Of a stretch of DNA of 64,000 nt, positions 62,795 through 64,000 are shown one piece after another; position 1 is the stretch's first letter; each line of letters begins with the position of its first letter. Below the pieces are notes generated by a model. It was not told the DNA's origin. It did not search any database and was given only the letters and a program-made list of their open reading frames with translations. The stretch spans positions 1,067,214 to 1,131,213 of the forward strand of contig NC_044930.1 in NCBI RefSeq assembly GCF_003576645.1, written 5' to 3'. The stretch comes from Ipomoea triloba. Taxonomy: Eukaryota; Streptophyta; Magnoliopsida; Solanales; Convolvulaceae. Position numbers and translations under genes: made by a program.

Positions 62795-62995
62795 TCGAAA
62801 TGAGTGATTTAGTGAATGGAGTATGACTCTCGTATCATAACGTTACAAGTTTGATTGTTGTTAACACACTCTCAGTCAAGCTCACCACACAGAAATTTTC
62901 TTAATAAGGTTTACTCCTTCTGTGTGATTTACTTCTAGTGCATGCATGCACACTTACGAACACTTATTTTCTGGAGTAAGGTTTATACAAACATT
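62795..62995 (+). mobile_element. SINE-like family B copy
   Basis: gtgaatggagtatgactctc (box A-like) and acgttacaagtttgattgtt (box B-like), then ctctcagtcaagctcaccac, ccttctgtgtgatttacttc and ggagtaaggtttatacaaac. Confidence 0.5.
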
Positions 62996-63622
62996 ATTAA
63001 ATCTAAGAATCGGATAGGAAAGGGGAAAATATCTACAAACCTTAATGAGCAATGATAACTAGACTTTAAGAAAGTATTAATTTTGCCTCATTTTATTATG
63101 TCCTCCGACTAATTTAACTATTTTAATAAATCTATTATGTCAATTTTCCTTCTAAAATTTTGCATCGTTAACTAATCTACGGAAAATATATAATAGCATA
63201 GCTTCATAGGCGGTTACATGTTGTAGGACTTGATTCTTAGCTACTTAAACAAGGTATATAATTGGCCTTGTTTTGGATACCGGGCCAATACAGTGCACAA
63301 ACACTTTGGGAGAATGCATTCCGCGATTTTCCTTCTTCGCCAAGTTTTTGAGTAGAGGTAGTGGGGTGCAATACTTAATTTTGTGTTTCAAAGAGGAGCA
63401 TTATAGTTGCACAAATTAAAACTTAACTATCAATTAAGTCAATCTTATATTACAATGATATCTATTATCAATTCGTTTGTAATGCTTTTGTTAAGGGACT
63501 GCCATGCAACATTTAACATTAGCTCTCGAACCCATCACAAAGTAATCTAGCAGCTCGGTTAATCGACACTATACTGCTTTTGAGCTGACACTAATTTAAA
63601 TATTTTTAAATTTTATGTAGTT

Positions 63623-63625
<3 letters not shown>

Positions 63626-63662
<37 letters not shown>
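63626..63662. repeat. (AAT)n microsatellite
   Basis: About twelve AAT units in a row. Confidence 0.95.
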
Positions 63663-63973
63663 GTGCAACTATAAACATATATCTAATTTAATAACGTTAG
63701 AAAAACATGGAGTTGATCCAATATAATAATCCAAAGACAAACTTGATTAGACTTGTGCTAAAAAAGTAGTAGAATCAATTATCCAAAAAACATTATCACA
63801 AACATTAAAAACAAGAAGCATCATAGAATGACATTTAGCTACTCAAGACACCACATAGAGCTAGTGTTGCACTGCAAAAGTTGGACATCCAAAACTCTTT
63901 ATCCCATCATGATCTTACTTGTACACATATAAAATAAGCCTATTGGTCTACTCCATCCACACATCCAACCCCT

Positions 63974-64000
63974 CCCCCCCCCCCCCCCCCCCCCCCCCCC
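63974..64000. repeat. Poly-C run at the window end
   Basis: Twenty-seven consecutive C reach the last base of the window, preceded by acccct. No other homopolymer C run like it occurs in the window. Confidence 0.95.

Larger units (their letters stand above)
55994..64000. other. Gene-poor right end of the window
   Basis: No gene recognised in 8 kb. Holds SINE-like copies near 57.0, 57.6, 61.9 and 62.9 kb, a possible SINE head at about 56430-56475, an (AAT)n run and the terminal poly-C. Open frames at 57930-58181, 59966-60259 and 60710-60895 have no familiar motif. Confidence 0.55.

Noticed and set aside
1..64000. Conserved plant miRNA genes, full tRNA or rRNA genes, CRISPR arrays
   Set aside because: Scanned by eye for mature sequences of common conserved miRNAs and for tRNA architecture; none found. 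CRISPR arrays are not expected in plant nuclear DNA and no spaced repeats were seen.

Overview
The window looks like nuclear DNA of a dicot plant: AT-rich, spliced genes with GT-AG introns, proteins typical of land plants (OVATE family, GL2-interacting repressor, UPF0496, ILR1-type amidohydrolase), and long gene-poor stretches full of decayed MITEs and SINE-like repeats. The repeat style suggests an asterid, perhaps Convolvulaceae. That is recall and inference, not a database result.

Layout. 2.4-6.1 kb (+): a SURP + CID splicing/RNA polymerase II-associated protein. 6.65-9.75 kb (-): a coiled-coil protein of the plant USO1-like group. 9.87-12.58 kb repeats 7.15-9.86 kb exactly, just after a single N and a poly-A run, and is most likely an uncollapsed contig overlap. 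15.4-16.6 kb (+): UPF0496 protein. 16.85-19.3 kb (-): IAA-amino acid hydrolase of the ILR1 family, five exons. 20.05-20.5 kb (-): broken SDR copy, followed by an intact SDR at 21.4-22.2 kb (-). 24.85-25.3 kb (+): ribosomal protein eS17. 25.3-35.2 kb: gene-poor. 35.5-35.85 kb (+): GL2-interacting repressor (EAR motif). 36-41.4 kb: MITE-rich. 41.5-44.55 kb (+): UEV1-type ubiquitin-conjugating enzyme variant, four exons. 45.3-45.9 kb: long-TIR transposon with target-site duplication. 47.3-48.15 kb (+): CAF1-type deadenylase. 48.2-55.2 kb: gene-poor. 55.25-56.0 kb (+): OVATE family protein. 56-64 kb: no gene recognised; the window ends in a poly-C run.

The genes are unrelated neighbours and form no cluster, apart from the SDR gene and its broken paralogue. 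Several act in gene expression: SURP/CID protein, eS17, CAF1, GIR-like repressor and OFP.

I found no convincing undescribed biochemical system. The structure not explained by genes is (1) the probable assembly duplication with its chimeric ORF, (2) at least two tRNA-derived SINE-like families plus a third candidate, two copies of one family carrying a tandemly repeated 3' module, (3) several MITEs with resolvable ends, and (4) a short repeat shared by introns of two unrelated genes. Exon borders were placed by hand from frame continuity and GT-AG sites. No alignments or searches were run.
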